Below are positions 9,097 to 17,871 of a stretch of 64,000 bases of DNA, in pieces; position 1 is the first letter of the stretch; each line of letters opens with the position of its first letter. The position numbers were made by a program, and so were the translations under genes. The notes below the pieces were generated by a model. That model was not told the origin of the DNA, did not search any database, and worked only from the letters and a program-made list of their open reading frames with translations. The stretch is from Streptomyces sp. AC1-42W (GTDB taxonomy: Bacteria > Actinomycetota > Actinomycetes > Streptomycetales > Streptomycetaceae): positions 124,001 through 188,000 of the forward strand of contig NZ_QKWY01000001.1 in NCBI RefSeq assembly GCF_003248355.1, in the 5' to 3' direction.

Positions 9097-10614
9097 TCAG
9101 TCGGCGGCGGGCGCCCCGGCCGTACCCCACTCCACCCGCGATCCGGCCGCCCCGGCCCCGTCGTCCGCCCCCTCATCACCGCGTACGGCGCCGGGCTGGG
9201 CGATGTGGGTCAGCGCGAAGACGTCCTCGGCCCCGTCGAGCACCCCGCCCGAGGGGTCGTCCGAGCCGTCGTGCCGTACCCCGTCGCGTTCCGGCATCGA
9301 GATGTCCCGTACGACGAGGGCGCACAGGTACAGGGTGCCCACCAGATGCAGCATGATCGCCATCTGGTAGCCCTCCGTGGGCAGTCCCTGGTGCTTGTCG
9401 CCGCTCGTCGTGTACGCGAGGTACATCCAGATCCCCAGGAAGTACAGGACCTCGCAGGTCTGCCAGATCAGGAAGTCCCGCCAGCGGGGCCTGGCCAGCG
9501 CGGCGAGCGGGATGAGCCACAGCACGTACTGCGGTGAGTAGACCTTGTTGACGAGGATGAAGACCGCGACGACGAGGAACGCGAGCTGGGCGAACCGCGG
9601 CCGGCGCGGCGCGGTCAGGGCCAGGGCGCCGATCGCGAGACACAGCACGAGCGTCGTCACCGTCGAGACGGTGTTGACCGTGCTCACGTCGATCGCCTCG
9701 CCGGAGCGCTGTGTGATGACCAGCCAGAACGATCCGAAGTCGATGCCGCGTTCCTGGCTGAAGGTGTAGAACTTCTTCCACCCCTCGGGCGCCAGGATCA
9801 TGACCGGCAGATTGACCACCAGCCAGGAGCCGGCCGCCCCCAGCAGCGCCGCGCCGAACGCGCGCCACTTCCCGGCCCGCCAGCACAGCACGAAGACCGG
9901 CCCCAGCAGCAGCACGGGGTACAGCTTGGCGGCCGTGGCCAGCCCGATGAGGATGCCGAAGGCCAGCGGACGGCTGCGGGACCACATGAGCATCGCCGCG
10001 GCGGTCAGGGCGACGGCCAGCAGGTCCCAGTTGATCGTGGCGGTGAGCGCGAAGGCAGGCGCGAGCGCCATCAGCAGGCCGTCCCAGGGGCGCCGACGGT
10101 GCGTGCGGGCGACACAGACGGCGATCACCGCGGTGCAGATCATCAGCATGCCGGCGTTGGCCAGCCAGTACGCCTGTTCCTGCGCCTGGAGGGAGCCGCC
10201 GCCCGGCGTCAGCCAGGCCGCGACCTGCATGAACACCCCGGTGAGAACGGGGTACTCCAGAAACTGCATGTCACCGGGCAGCCGGTCGAAGTACGGCACC
10301 AGGCCGTCCGCGAAGCCGCGCCCCGAGTACAGATGCGGGATGTCCGAGTAGCAGGCGTGGGTGTACTGGGAGGCCGCGCCCCGGAACCACGCCCAGTTGT
10401 AGCAGGGCAGCTTCTGCACCATGCCGAGCGCGAACATGCCGATGGCCACCAGGGCGACGGCTGCCACCGGCGTGAGCGCGGTGCCGCCGAGCCGCGCCCA
10501 GCGCCCCGACCTCCCGCCGATCAGCTCGCTGCCGGCCGCCGCGACCTCGTCCCGGTGCGTGGGCCGTACGACGGACCGTTCCTCGTGCACGCTCGTGTCC
10601 TCTGCGCTTGGCAT
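9097..10614 (-). CDS. Integral-membrane glycosyltransferase, GT87 / DUF2029-like
   Basis: 505 aa from ATG 10614 (a second ATG lies 9 nt upstream). Roughly ten to twelve hydrophobic helices follow an arginine-rich N terminus. The pattern of one periplasmic loop with acidic residues after the first helices, then AFGILIGLATAAKLYPVLLLGPVFVL and VNKVYSPQYVLWLIPL, is typical of polyprenol-phosphate-mannose-dependent transferases of the PimE/GT87 group. These add mannose outside the membrane to lipids or proteins. The C-terminal tail is short, acidic and soluble. It ends only 20 bp from the convergent racemase-like gene, and a terminator separates it from the PBP gene upstream. Confidence 0.75.
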   Translation of the reverse strand: MPSAEDTSVHEERSVVRPTHRDEVAAAGSELIGGRSGRWARLGGTALTPVAAVALVAIGMFALGMVQKLPCYNWAWFRGAASQYTHACYSDIPHLYSGRGFADGLVPYFDRLPGDMQFLEYPVLTGVFMQVAAWLTPGGGSLQAQEQAYWLANAGMLMICTAVIAVCVARTHRRRPWDGLLMALAPAFALTATINWDLLAVALTAAAMLMWSRSRPLAFGILIGLATAAKLYPVLLLGPVFVLCWRAGKWRAFGAALLGAAGSWLVVNLPVMILAPEGWKKFYTFSQERGIDFGSFWLVITQRSGEAIDVSTVNTVSTVTTLVLCLAIGALALTAPRRPRFAQLAFLVVAVFILVNKVYSPQYVLWLIPLAALARPRWRDFLIWQTCEVLYFLGIWMYLAYTTSGDKHQGLPTEGYQMAIMLHLVGTLYLCALVVRDISMPERDGVRHDGSDDPSGGVLDGAEDVFALTHIAQPGAVRGDEGADDGAGAAGSRVEWGTAGAPAAD

Positions 10615-10650
10615 GTCGCACATCCTGCCGTACGGCGCTGTGGAAACAAC

Positions 10651-10682
10651 GAGGGCCGCCGCACCAAGGTGCCGCGGCCCTC
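10651..10682 (-). terminator. Hairpin terminator of the penicillin-binding protein gene
   Basis: Stem GAGGGCCGC (10651-10659) with GCGGCCCTC (10674-10682), extended by an inner GCACC/GGTGC pair. It is located just downstream of the PBP stop on the minus strand and ahead of the glycosyltransferase start. Confidence 0.7.
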
Positions 10683-10736
10683 TTCTCTCACCGGCTTCAC
10701 CTCGCGCGCGGCGGGGGAAGTGGTGCGTGCCGGGCA

Positions 10737-13523
10737 CTAGCCGCCCGTACCGCCCCACCAGTTGGTGTTACCGGTGCTGTTGTTGTTCCCGTTGGTGTTT
10801 CCGCCGCCGCCGGTGGTGGTGGTGGTGGTGGTGTTCCCGCCGGTCTCGGTGGAACCGTCCGTACCGCCGTCACCGCCGGTCGTACCGGTGGAGGTGCCAG
10901 TGTCCGTATTGCCACCGTCGTTGCCTTGGATGGCGGTACCCATGTCCGTATTGCCGCCGTCGTTGCCCTGGCTGGTGCCCGTGTTCGCGTTGCCGCCGTT
11001 GTTGTTCTGGCAGTCCCAGTCCCACGTACCGCAGGTGTCGGTCGGGTCCGGGGTAGGGACGTCGGGCGTGGGCGTGGGCGTCGTCGGGGTCGGTTCCTTC
11101 GTCTCAGTCTTGGTCGGGGTGGGCGTCGGTGTCGGCGAGGGCTTCTTGGAGGCGCCGCCACCGTAGACCTCCTCGCCGATCGGCTCCGCCTCGGGGAACT
11201 TCTCGTACTTCGCGCCCTTCATGGCCTCGGCCATGTAGTCGTGCCAGACCTGCGCGGGGAACGAGGCACCGTGGATCTTGTCCTTGCCACCGGTGCCGTA
11301 CATCGACTCGAACTTACGGTTCTTGTTCTTCTCGTCGTCGTCCAGCCGGTACATGCTGATCGCGGTCGACAGCTGCGGCGTGTAGCCCACGAACCACGCC
11401 GACAGGTTGTCATCGGTCGTACCGGTCTTGCCCGCGACGTCACGGCCCGGAAGGCGGGCGGGCGTACCCGTTCCCTTGTCCACGACGTTCTTGAGGACGT
11501 CCGTGACGTTGTCGGCAATGGCACTGTCGAAGGCGCTCCTGGTGACGACCCGGTGGCGGTAGACGGGCGCGCCGCGCTTCTTCACCTCGGTGACGGAGAA
11601 GGGCTCGCGCTGCTGGCCGCGGGCAGCGAAGGTGGCGTAGGCACCCGCCATGCGGGTCGTACTGGGCGAGGACGTACCGATGGAGAAAGACGGCACGCTG
11701 GCGTCCGCCATGTACCGGTCGTCCTTGAGGCCGGCCGAGATGGCCGCGGCCTTCACCTTGTCCGTACCGACGTCCATGCCGAGCTGCACGAACGGGGAGT
11801 TGGCGGACCACTGCATGGCCTCACGCAGGGTGATGTTGCCGTACGACTGGTGGTCGTCGTTGGTCTGGAGCCACTCCTTGCCGTCCTCGTCGGTCCAGAT
11901 GTCGCCGTTGTACTTCTTGATCTTCAGCTTGTCGTCGCCGTTGTAGATACTGAGCGGCGAGACCTTCGTACGCTGCGACTCGTTCTGGTCCGGGCCGCCG
12001 GACGGGTCCCGCTTGCCGTACTCCATGGCGGCGGCGAGCACAAACGGCTTGAAGGTGGAGCCGACCGCGGCACCGGTGGGGCCGGCGTTGCTGGTGAAGT
12101 GCTTGGTCGCGTCCGCACCACCGTAGATTGCCCTGATCGCCCCGGTCTTCGGGTCGATCGACGAACCGCCGAACTGCACGTGGGTGTCCTCAGGACGCTT
12201 CTTGGGATCGATGTTCTCGTCATAGACCCGCTTGACGGCCTTGCTGAGCTGGTCGACCTTCTTCTTGTCGAAGGTCGTGTGAATCTCGTAGCCGCCCGTG
12301 TCGAGCATGTCCGTAGTGATCTTGGTGTTGTTGACCACCTCGGCCTTGGCCATGTTGACGAGGTAGCCGATCTGACCGCCCAGCTGAGCGTTGCGCTTCG
12401 GCTTGTCGGGCATCGGGAACTCGGTGTACTTGTCCCGCTCCTTCTGCGTCATCCGGCCGTCCTTCACCTCCTCGTCAAGAATCCACTTCCAGCGCTTCGT
12501 CGCGCGGGCGAGGTTCTTCTCGGCGGTGGCCTGCACCGGGTCGATCTCCGGCGCACCGGCCGGGTCGTAGTAGGTGGCGCCCTTGAGGAGGCTGGCCAGG
12601 AAGGCGCACTCGCTCGGGTCGAGGTCCTTGGCATCCTTGCCGTAGTACGTACGGGCCGCGGCCTGGAGGCCGGAGGCGCCACGTCCGTAGTACGAGACGT
12701 TGAGGTACCCGGCCATGACCTCGGACTTCTTCATCTCGCTGCCGACCTTGAGCGTGATGAAGAGTTCCTTGAACTTGCGGGTCAGGGTCTGATCCGACGA
12801 GAGCCACGAGTTCTTGACGTACTGCTGGGTGATCGTCGAGCCACCCTGGGTCTCGCCGCCCTTGGCCATGTTGAACACGGCGCGGGCGATACCCATGGGG
12901 TCGATGCCGTGGTCGGAGTCGAAGGACTTGTTCTCGGCGGAGATGACGGCGTTGCGCATCGCCTTGGGGATCTGCGCGTAGTCGATGACCTGGCGGTTGA
13001 CCTCACCGCCGGTGGCCACCATCTGGGTACCGTCGTTCCAGTAGTAGACGTTGTTCTCCGCGTCCGCCGCATCGTTGATGTCCGGGGTGGCCACCATCGC
13101 GTACGCGAGACCCGCGAGGCCCATCAGCAGGCCCAGGAAACCGATGCACAGGCTGGAGACCAGCTTCCAGGACGGAATCCAGCGCCGCAGACCGTCCCGA
13201 CCGGCCCGCGGGTAGTCGATGAAGCGCTTCTTGCCCGGGCGCCGGCCGCCACGCCCCTCCGCCCCGCCGTCCCCGCCCCCGCGGCGCCGACCACCGCCGC
13301 CGCCGTCCGAGCCGCCGCGGCCCGCGCCGCCCCGCTGGGCCGCCCGTCTGGCCGCGGCACGACCTGCGTACGGGGCCTCCTCGCCGTGCGAGGCGGAAGG
13401 TGAGGCCGAAGTTACTCCGCGTGACGGCGCTGCGCGGCGTCCGGAGGACTGCTGGGCGGCTCGTCGGGCCGCGGCACGTCCGCCACCTTGCGGTTGCGAC
13501 GTCTTGCGACGGTGCTCGCTCAT
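10737..13523 (-). CDS. Class A (bifunctional) penicillin-binding protein
   Basis: 928 aa from ATG 13523, with GAGGAG 10 nt upstream. Order of parts: a basic Arg/Ala/Gly-rich cytoplasmic tail (1-118), one membrane helix (about 119-145), a GT51 transglycosylase domain with catalytic Glu in ENKSF (E197) and GGSTITQQYVKN, then a transpeptidase domain with S489-T-F-K, SAN at 573-575 and KTG at 699-701. All catalytic motifs are intact. A long low-complexity Pro/Thr then Asn/Gly/Thr tail follows (from about 785 to the end), with a twice-repeated GNDGGNTD unit. It polymerises and cross-links peptidoglycan. It is divergent from padR, and the shared gap holds a PadR-type operator. Confidence 0.95.
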   Translation of the reverse strand: MSEHRRKTSQPQGGGRAAARRAAQQSSGRRAAPSRGVTSASPSASHGEEAPYAGRAAARRAAQRGGAGRGGSDGGGGGRRRGGGDGGAEGRGGRRPGKKRFIDYPRAGRDGLRRWIPSWKLVSSLCIGFLGLLMGLAGLAYAMVATPDINDAADAENNVYYWNDGTQMVATGGEVNRQVIDYAQIPKAMRNAVISAENKSFDSDHGIDPMGIARAVFNMAKGGETQGGSTITQQYVKNSWLSSDQTLTRKFKELFITLKVGSEMKKSEVMAGYLNVSYYGRGASGLQAAARTYYGKDAKDLDPSECAFLASLLKGATYYDPAGAPEIDPVQATAEKNLARATKRWKWILDEEVKDGRMTQKERDKYTEFPMPDKPKRNAQLGGQIGYLVNMAKAEVVNNTKITTDMLDTGGYEIHTTFDKKKVDQLSKAVKRVYDENIDPKKRPEDTHVQFGGSSIDPKTGAIRAIYGGADATKHFTSNAGPTGAAVGSTFKPFVLAAAMEYGKRDPSGGPDQNESQRTKVSPLSIYNGDDKLKIKKYNGDIWTDEDGKEWLQTNDDHQSYGNITLREAMQWSANSPFVQLGMDVGTDKVKAAAISAGLKDDRYMADASVPSFSIGTSSPSTTRMAGAYATFAARGQQREPFSVTEVKKRGAPVYRHRVVTRSAFDSAIADNVTDVLKNVVDKGTGTPARLPGRDVAGKTGTTDDNLSAWFVGYTPQLSTAISMYRLDDDEKNKNRKFESMYGTGGKDKIHGASFPAQVWHDYMAEAMKGAKYEKFPEAEPIGEEVYGGGASKKPSPTPTPTPTKTETKEPTPTTPTPTPDVPTPDPTDTCGTWDWDCQNNNGGNANTGTSQGNDGGNTDMGTAIQGNDGGNTDTGTSTGTTGGDGGTDGSTETGGNTTTTTTTGGGGNTNGNNNSTGNTNWWGGTGG

Positions 13524-13827
13524 CGAACGACTACTCCTCGGGCAGGCGAGAGCGCCTGGAAGCGGCAGGTGAGATCCGGTCCCCCGAACGACGGGCCGGC
13601 CCGGCGACAGGCCCGCCCGCAATGCATCCGGCTGCTCCGCGAGCACTGACGCGTGCGCGTGTCTCACGGTTCCCGGTGGTGTGCATGCCGCACAGACTAC
13701 GCACGGTCAAAACCCTTCCAGGACCGAACTTCACCCCAAATAACGCAAGTCGGTTCCTACGAATTAGTGATGTGACGCCGCTCACTGAGGCTCCCCTTGT
13801 CGGCACGAGCAACGCGATCTATCGTGC

Positions 13828-13850
13828 TGATGTATCGAGCCGATACATCA
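13828..13850. promoter_or_regulatory. Probable PadR operator
   Basis: Perfect inverted repeat TGATGTATCG-AGC-CGATACATCA, plus a further half-site GTACATCGG just downstream. It contains the ATGT...ACAT spacing typical of PadR-family operators. It lies 61 bp before the padR start and faces the divergent PBP gene. Confidence 0.65.
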
Positions 13851-13910
13851 GACCGGTACATCGGCTCGGCACCAGGGACCGCGGCAGCACTCGAAGAAGG
13901 AGGGGCAAGG

Positions 13911-14615
13911 TTGAGCAGACGCTCCGGCATCCTTGAGTTCGCCGTCCTCGGACTGCTCCGCGAATCCCCGATGCACGGCTATGAGCTGCGCAAACGCCTC
14001 AACACCTCGTTGGGCATCTTCCGTGCCTTCAGTTACGGAACCCTCTACCCCTGCCTCAAGACGCTGGTCGCCAACGGCTGGTTGATCGAGGAACCGGGGA
14101 CCCCTCCGACGGAATCGGCGTCCGGCTCCGGCCGGGCCGTCGCTCCTGCCTCGTCCCTGGCGGGACGCCGCGCCAAGATCGTCTACCGATTGACGGCGGA
14201 AGGTAAGGAGCACTTCGAGGAGCTGCTCTCGCACACCGGCCCCGACTCCTGGGAGGACGAGCACTTCGCTGCCCGCTTCGCCTTCTTCGGGCAGACGGAG
14301 CACGAGGTGCGGATGCGGGTGCTGGAAGGCCGTCGCAGCCGGCTGGAGGAGCGCCTGGAGAAGATGAGCGCCTCTCTGGCCCGCACCCGCGAGCGTCTCG
14401 ACGATTACACACTTGAGCTGCAGCGACACGGCATGGAGTCCGTGGAGCGCGAAGTGCGCTGGCTGAACGAGCTCATCGAGAGCGAGCGGTCGGGACGGGA
14501 TCAGCGACGATCCTCGCCCGAGAGCTCAGCTCAGCAGAACACCGCAGGAGAGCCGGACGGCCTGCCCCGACGGGGAGACAACCCGTCGGATCCGTCCGGC
14601 GACACCGCCAAGTGA
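13911..14615 (+). CDS. PadR-family transcriptional regulator
   Basis: 234 aa from TTG 13911, chosen because GAAGGAGGGG precedes it and the family alignment starts at [16 protein letters not shown]. The open frame extends upstream through the operator, which is unlikely to be coded. The winged helix is at about 1-95 ([14 protein letters not shown]...[20 protein letters not shown]), with a small inserted Ser/Pro stretch, then [18 protein letters not shown]. The C-terminal half is a coiled-coil dimerisation region ([30 protein letters not shown]), followed by a disordered tail. It is probably autoregulated through the inverted repeat upstream and may control the neighbouring inositol phosphate synthase or PBP gene; targets are inferred. 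Confidence 0.9.
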   Translation: MSRRSGILEFAVLGLLRESPMHGYELRKRLNTSLGIFRAFSYGTLYPCLKTLVANGWLIEEPGTPPTESASGSGRAVAPASSLAGRRAKIVYRLTAEGKEHFEELLSHTGPDSWEDEHFAARFAFFGQTEHEVRMRVLEGRRSRLEERLEKMSASLARTRERLDDYTLELQRHGMESVEREVRWLNELIESERSGRDQRRSSPESSAQQNTAGEPDGLPRRGDNPSDPSGDTAK

Positions 14616-14676
14616 GCTCACCGCATACTGCGGCGGGCTCATCAGAAACATCCATTACACACAGGGAGCAACCGGA

Positions 14677-15759
14677 ATGGGTTCGGTTCGCGTAGCCATC
14701 GTCGGCGTGGGCAACTGCGCCGCCTCGCTGGTCCAGGGCGTCGAGTACTACAAGGACGCCGATCCGGCCGGCAAGGTGCCCGGTCTGATGCACGTCCAGT
14801 TCGGCGACTACCACGTGCGGGACGTCGAGTTCGTCGCCGCCTTCGACGTCGACGCGAAGAAGGTCGGCCTGGACCTCTCGGACGCCATCGGCGCGAGCGA
14901 GAACAACACCATCAAGCTCTGCGACGTGCCGAACGCCGGTGTCACCGTCCAGCGCGGCCACACCCACGACGGCCTGGGCAAGTACTACCGCCAGACCATC
15001 GAGGAGTCGACCGAGGCCCCGGTCGACATCGTCCAGATCCTCAAGGACCGCAAGGTCGACGTCCTCGTCTGCTACCTCCCGGTGGGCTCCGAGGTCGCCG
15101 CGAAGTTCTACGCCCAGTGCGCCATCGACGCCAAGGTCGCGTTCGTCAACGCCCTCCCGGTCTTCATCGCCGGCACCAAGGAGTGGGCGGACAAGTTCAC
15201 CGAGGCCGGTGTCCCGATCGTCGGCGACGACATCAAGTCGCAGGTCGGCGCCACCATCACGCACCGCGTGATGGCGAAGCTCTTCGAGGACCGGGGCGTC
15301 GTCCTGGACCGCACGATGCAGCTGAACGTCGGCGGCAACATGGATTTCAAGAACATGCTCGAGCGCGAGCGCCTGGAGTCCAAGAAGATCTCCAAGACGC
15401 AGGCCGTCACCTCGCAGATCCGTGACCGCGAGCTCGGTGAGGACAACGTCCACATCGGCCCGTCGGACTACGTGGCCTGGCTGGACGACCGCAAGTGGGC
15501 GTACGTGCGCCTCGAGGGCCGCGCCTTCGGTGACGTCCCGCTGAACCTGGAGTACAAGCTCGAGGTGTGGGACTCCCCGAACTCGGCCGGTGTCATCATC
15601 GACGCCCTCCGCGCCGCGAAGATCGCCAAGGACCGCGGCATCGGCGGCCCCATCCTCTCCGCATCGTCGTACTTCATGAAGTCGCCGCCCGTGCAGTACT
15701 TCGACGACGAGGCCCGCGAGAACGTCGAGAAGTTCATCCGCGGTGAGGTCTCCCACTGA
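14677..15759 (+). CDS. ino1: Inositol-1-phosphate synthase (actinobacterial type)
   Basis: 360 aa. It converts glucose-6-phosphate to 1D-myo-inositol 3-phosphate with NAD+ as bound cofactor; this feeds phosphatidylinositol and mycothiol synthesis. Motifs include the Rossmann start [19 protein letters not shown], GRSVxxx-type [30 protein letters not shown] and [11 protein letters not shown], which are conserved in MIPS. An AGGGAG site lies before ATG 14677. It is 61 bp downstream of padR on the same strand, so the two may be co-transcribed. A strong hairpin follows the stop codon. Confidence 0.95.
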   Translation: MGSVRVAIVGVGNCAASLVQGVEYYKDADPAGKVPGLMHVQFGDYHVRDVEFVAAFDVDAKKVGLDLSDAIGASENNTIKLCDVPNAGVTVQRGHTHDGLGKYYRQTIEESTEAPVDIVQILKDRKVDVLVCYLPVGSEVAAKFYAQCAIDAKVAFVNALPVFIAGTKEWADKFTEAGVPIVGDDIKSQVGATITHRVMAKLFEDRGVVLDRTMQLNVGGNMDFKNMLERERLESKKISKTQAVTSQIRDRELGEDNVHIGPSDYVAWLDDRKWAYVRLEGRAFGDVPLNLEYKLEVWDSPNSAGVIIDALRAAKIAKDRGIGGPILSASSYFMKSPPVQYFDDEARENVEKFIRGEVSH

Positions 15760-15818
15760 CTCATCTGAGTCAGCCGTGCGGCTGACGGGCGGCAACGCCT
15801 GTCGACTGCCGTGCCTTT

Positions 15819-15851
15819 GAGGGCCCCCGGGCAATGCGCTCGGGGGCCCTC
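15819..15851 (+). terminator. Hairpin terminator after inositol-phosphate synthase
   Basis: Perfect 11-bp stem GAGGGCCCCCG (15819-15829) with CGGGGGCCCTC (15841-15851). It lies 60 bp after the stop and just before the MFS gene. Confidence 0.7.
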
Positions 15852-15873
15852 GCCGTGTGTGACCCTTGCTTCC

Positions 15874-17142
15874 ATGCCCGTCGTGCATGACCTGCGCATA
15901 CTCCTGCGCCTACGCGACTTCCGCCGCCTTCTGGCCGTGCGGGTCCTGTCCCAGTCGGCCGACGGCGTCTACCAGGTGGCCCTCGCCGCGCATGTGGTCT
16001 TCGCGCCGGAGAAACAGACCTCCGCAGCGGCCATCGCCTCCGCGATGGCCGTGCTCCTGCTGCCCTACTCGCTCATTGGCCCGTTCGCGGGCGTCCTGCT
16101 GGACCGCTGGCCGCGGCGCAAGGTCTTCGTGTACGGCAACCTGCTGCGCTCCGCCCTCGCCTGCTGCACCGCGCTCCTGCTCACCGGAGCGGCCCCTCTC
16201 TGGCTCTTCTACGCCTCGGCGCTGTGCGTCACCGCGGTCAACCGCTTCGTCCTCGCCGGGCTTTCGGCCGTACTGCCGCGCGTGGTCCCCCGGGAACAAC
16301 TGGTGCTCGCCAACTCGCTGTCGCCGACCGCGGGCACCCTCGCCGCCACGGCCGGCGGCGGGCTCGCCTTTGTCGTCCGGGTGGTCCTCGCGGACTCCGA
16401 CACCGCCGTGGTGCTGCTGGGGGCGGTGCTCTACCTCGCCTCGGCGCTGGCTGCCCTGAGCCTGGCGGCAAGGCTGCTCGGACCGGACCGTGCCGCGCCT
16501 CCGGTGCCGCTGCGCGCCGCGCTCGCCACCGCGGCCGGTGGGCTCCTGGACGGGCTGCGGCATGTGATGCAGCACCGGAGCGCCTCGCGGGTGCTGGCCG
16601 CGATGACGGTGATCCGTTTCTGCTACGGAGCACTGACCGTCATGGTGCTGATGCTCTGCCGGTACGCCTGGACGGACAGCGATGACGACGGGCTCGCCCT
16701 GCTCGGTGCGGCGGTGTTGGCCTCCGGTGCCGGGTTCTTCGCCGCGGCCGTGCTGACCCCCTGGGCTGCGGCGCGGTTCGGGCGGCTCCGCTGGATGGTG
16801 GTGTGCGCGGCGACGGCCGCGGTTCTCGTACCGGCCCTGGGGCTGTGGTTCGCGCCGGTGCCGATGCTGGTGGCCGCGTTCGTGCTCGGTCTGGTCACCC
16901 AGGGCGCGAAGATCGCCACGGACACCGTGGTGCAGACGGCCGTGGACGACGCCTACCGGGGCAGGGCCTTCTCGTTCTACGACGTGCTGTTCAACGTGGC
17001 TTTCGTCGCCGCTGCCGCAGCGGCCGCGCTGATGCTGCCTCCTGACGGGCGGTCGGCGGCTCTGCTGGGCAGCGTGGCGGTACTGTACGCAGGCTCTGCC
17101 CTGTACCTCGCGCATTGGAGTCGGGGCCGTGCTGTCCTATAG
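15874..17142 (+). CDS. MFS transporter
   Basis: 422 aa from ATG 15874; about eleven to twelve hydrophobic helices. The loop LIGPFAGVLLDRWPRRKVFVYGNLLRS matches the MFS loop 2-3 motif (G-x-x-x-D-R-x-x-R-R). It resembles the MFS_3 / macrolide-efflux type (N-terminal RDFRRLLAVRVLSQSADGVYQVAL). The substrate is not predictable. It is followed within 45 bp by a frameshifted small membrane-protein gene. Confidence 0.85.
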   Translation: MPVVHDLRILLRLRDFRRLLAVRVLSQSADGVYQVALAAHVVFAPEKQTSAAAIASAMAVLLLPYSLIGPFAGVLLDRWPRRKVFVYGNLLRSALACCTALLLTGAAPLWLFYASALCVTAVNRFVLAGLSAVLPRVVPREQLVLANSLSPTAGTLAATAGGGLAFVVRVVLADSDTAVVLLGAVLYLASALAALSLAARLLGPDRAAPPVPLRAALATAAGGLLDGLRHVMQHRSASRVLAAMTVIRFCYGALTVMVLMLCRYAWTDSDDDGLALLGAAVLASGAGFFAAAVLTPWAAARFGRLRWMVVCAATAAVLVPALGLWFAPVPMLVAAFVLGLVTQGAKIATDTVVQTAVDDAYRGRAFSFYDVLFNVAFVAAAAAAALMLPPDGRSAALLGSVAVLYAGSALYLAHWSRGRAVL

Positions 17143-17186
17143 CGTGCCCGCGTCAAATCAGACACGCGATTCACGGGGGCATCCAG

Positions 17187-17740
17187 ATGACTTACCCGCC
17201 ACAGCAAGGCAACGGCCCATACGGCCAGCAGCCCGCTCAGCCCTACCCGTCTCAGCAGGGCGGCTACGGCTTCCCGCCCCAACAGCCGCAGCAGGGCTGG
17301 GGCGCTCCCCAGCAGAGCCGTATCCCCCGCACCAGGGCCAGCCGCAGCCGCAGGGCTGGGGCGGCCCCCAGGGGCCTTCGCAGCCGTCCGGCGGTAAGAA
17401 GGCGTTCCTCGCCACGCGGAACATCATCATCATCGTCGTGGGCATCGTCGTACTCATCGGCCTGAAGTTCGGCTGGTCCGAGATATTCGAGTCCGACGCC
17501 AAGGCCGCTGCGGTGGGCGACTGCCTGGAGAACAAGGGGACCAACTTCAACCCGGACATGAAGTCCGCCGACTGCGGCTCGTCCGCTGCGGAGTACCGGG
17601 TCGAGGAAGTTCACGACAACACGACGGACACGGACCTGTGCGACGCGGAGAAGTACGTCGCCTACACCGAGAGTTCGGGCCGTCGTAAGAGCCGGAGCAG
17701 TGTGGTGCTCTGCCTGACGCCGCTCAAGACGGCCGACTGA
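17187..17740 (+). pseudogene. Single-TM protein with Pro/Gln-rich N terminus, broken by a 1-nt frameshift
   Basis: Translation from ATG 17187 gives MTYPPQQGNGPYGQQPAQ... to GWGAPQQ and then runs into an unrelated Arg/Ser frame that ends at 17465. In the next frame the sequence resumes as EPYPPHQGQPQPQGWGGPQGPSQPSGG, then a membrane helix (IIIIVVGIVVLIGL) and a secreted domain with VGDCLENKG...CGSSAAEY...LCDAEKY...VVLCLTPLK, ending at 17740. Restoring one C between 17315 and 17316 (CAGCAGAG to CAGCAGCAG) fuses the two frames. So a single base was lost in a CAG repeat, either in the organism or as a sequencing error. The intact protein would be about 184 aa. Function unknown. Confidence 0.85.
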
Positions 17741-17760
17741 GCGGCTGCCTCAGCACACCA

Positions 17761-17796
17761 CCGAGGGCGTTGTTTCACGTGAAACAACGCCCTCGG
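17761..17796. other. parS: parS at the centre of a 36-bp perfect palindrome
   Basis: The core GTTTCACGTGAAAC is at 17772-17785. The whole stretch 17761-17796 is a perfect palindrome with arms beginning CCGAGGGCGTT. As RNA it would also fold into a strong hairpin behind the preceding gene. Confidence 0.9.
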
Positions 17797-17802
17797 CATA
17801 CG

Positions 17803-17842
17803 CGGAGGTGCTCATGTTTCACGTGAAACATGAGCACCTCCG
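17803..17842. other. parS: parS at the centre of a 40-bp perfect palindrome
   Basis: The core GTTTCACGTGAAAC is at 17816-17829. The perfect palindrome 17803-17842 has arms beginning CGGAGGTGCTCAT. It is only 44 bp centre to centre from the previous parS, in the convergent gap before the CCA-adding enzyme stop. Confidence 0.9.
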
Positions 17843-17871
17843 ACACACACAGAGGGGAGCGCGGCAGGGCT

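Noticed and set aside
10687..13403. Very long plus-strand open frame opposite the PBP gene
   Set aside because: Antisense shadow; the minus-strand frame has all PBP catalytic motifs.
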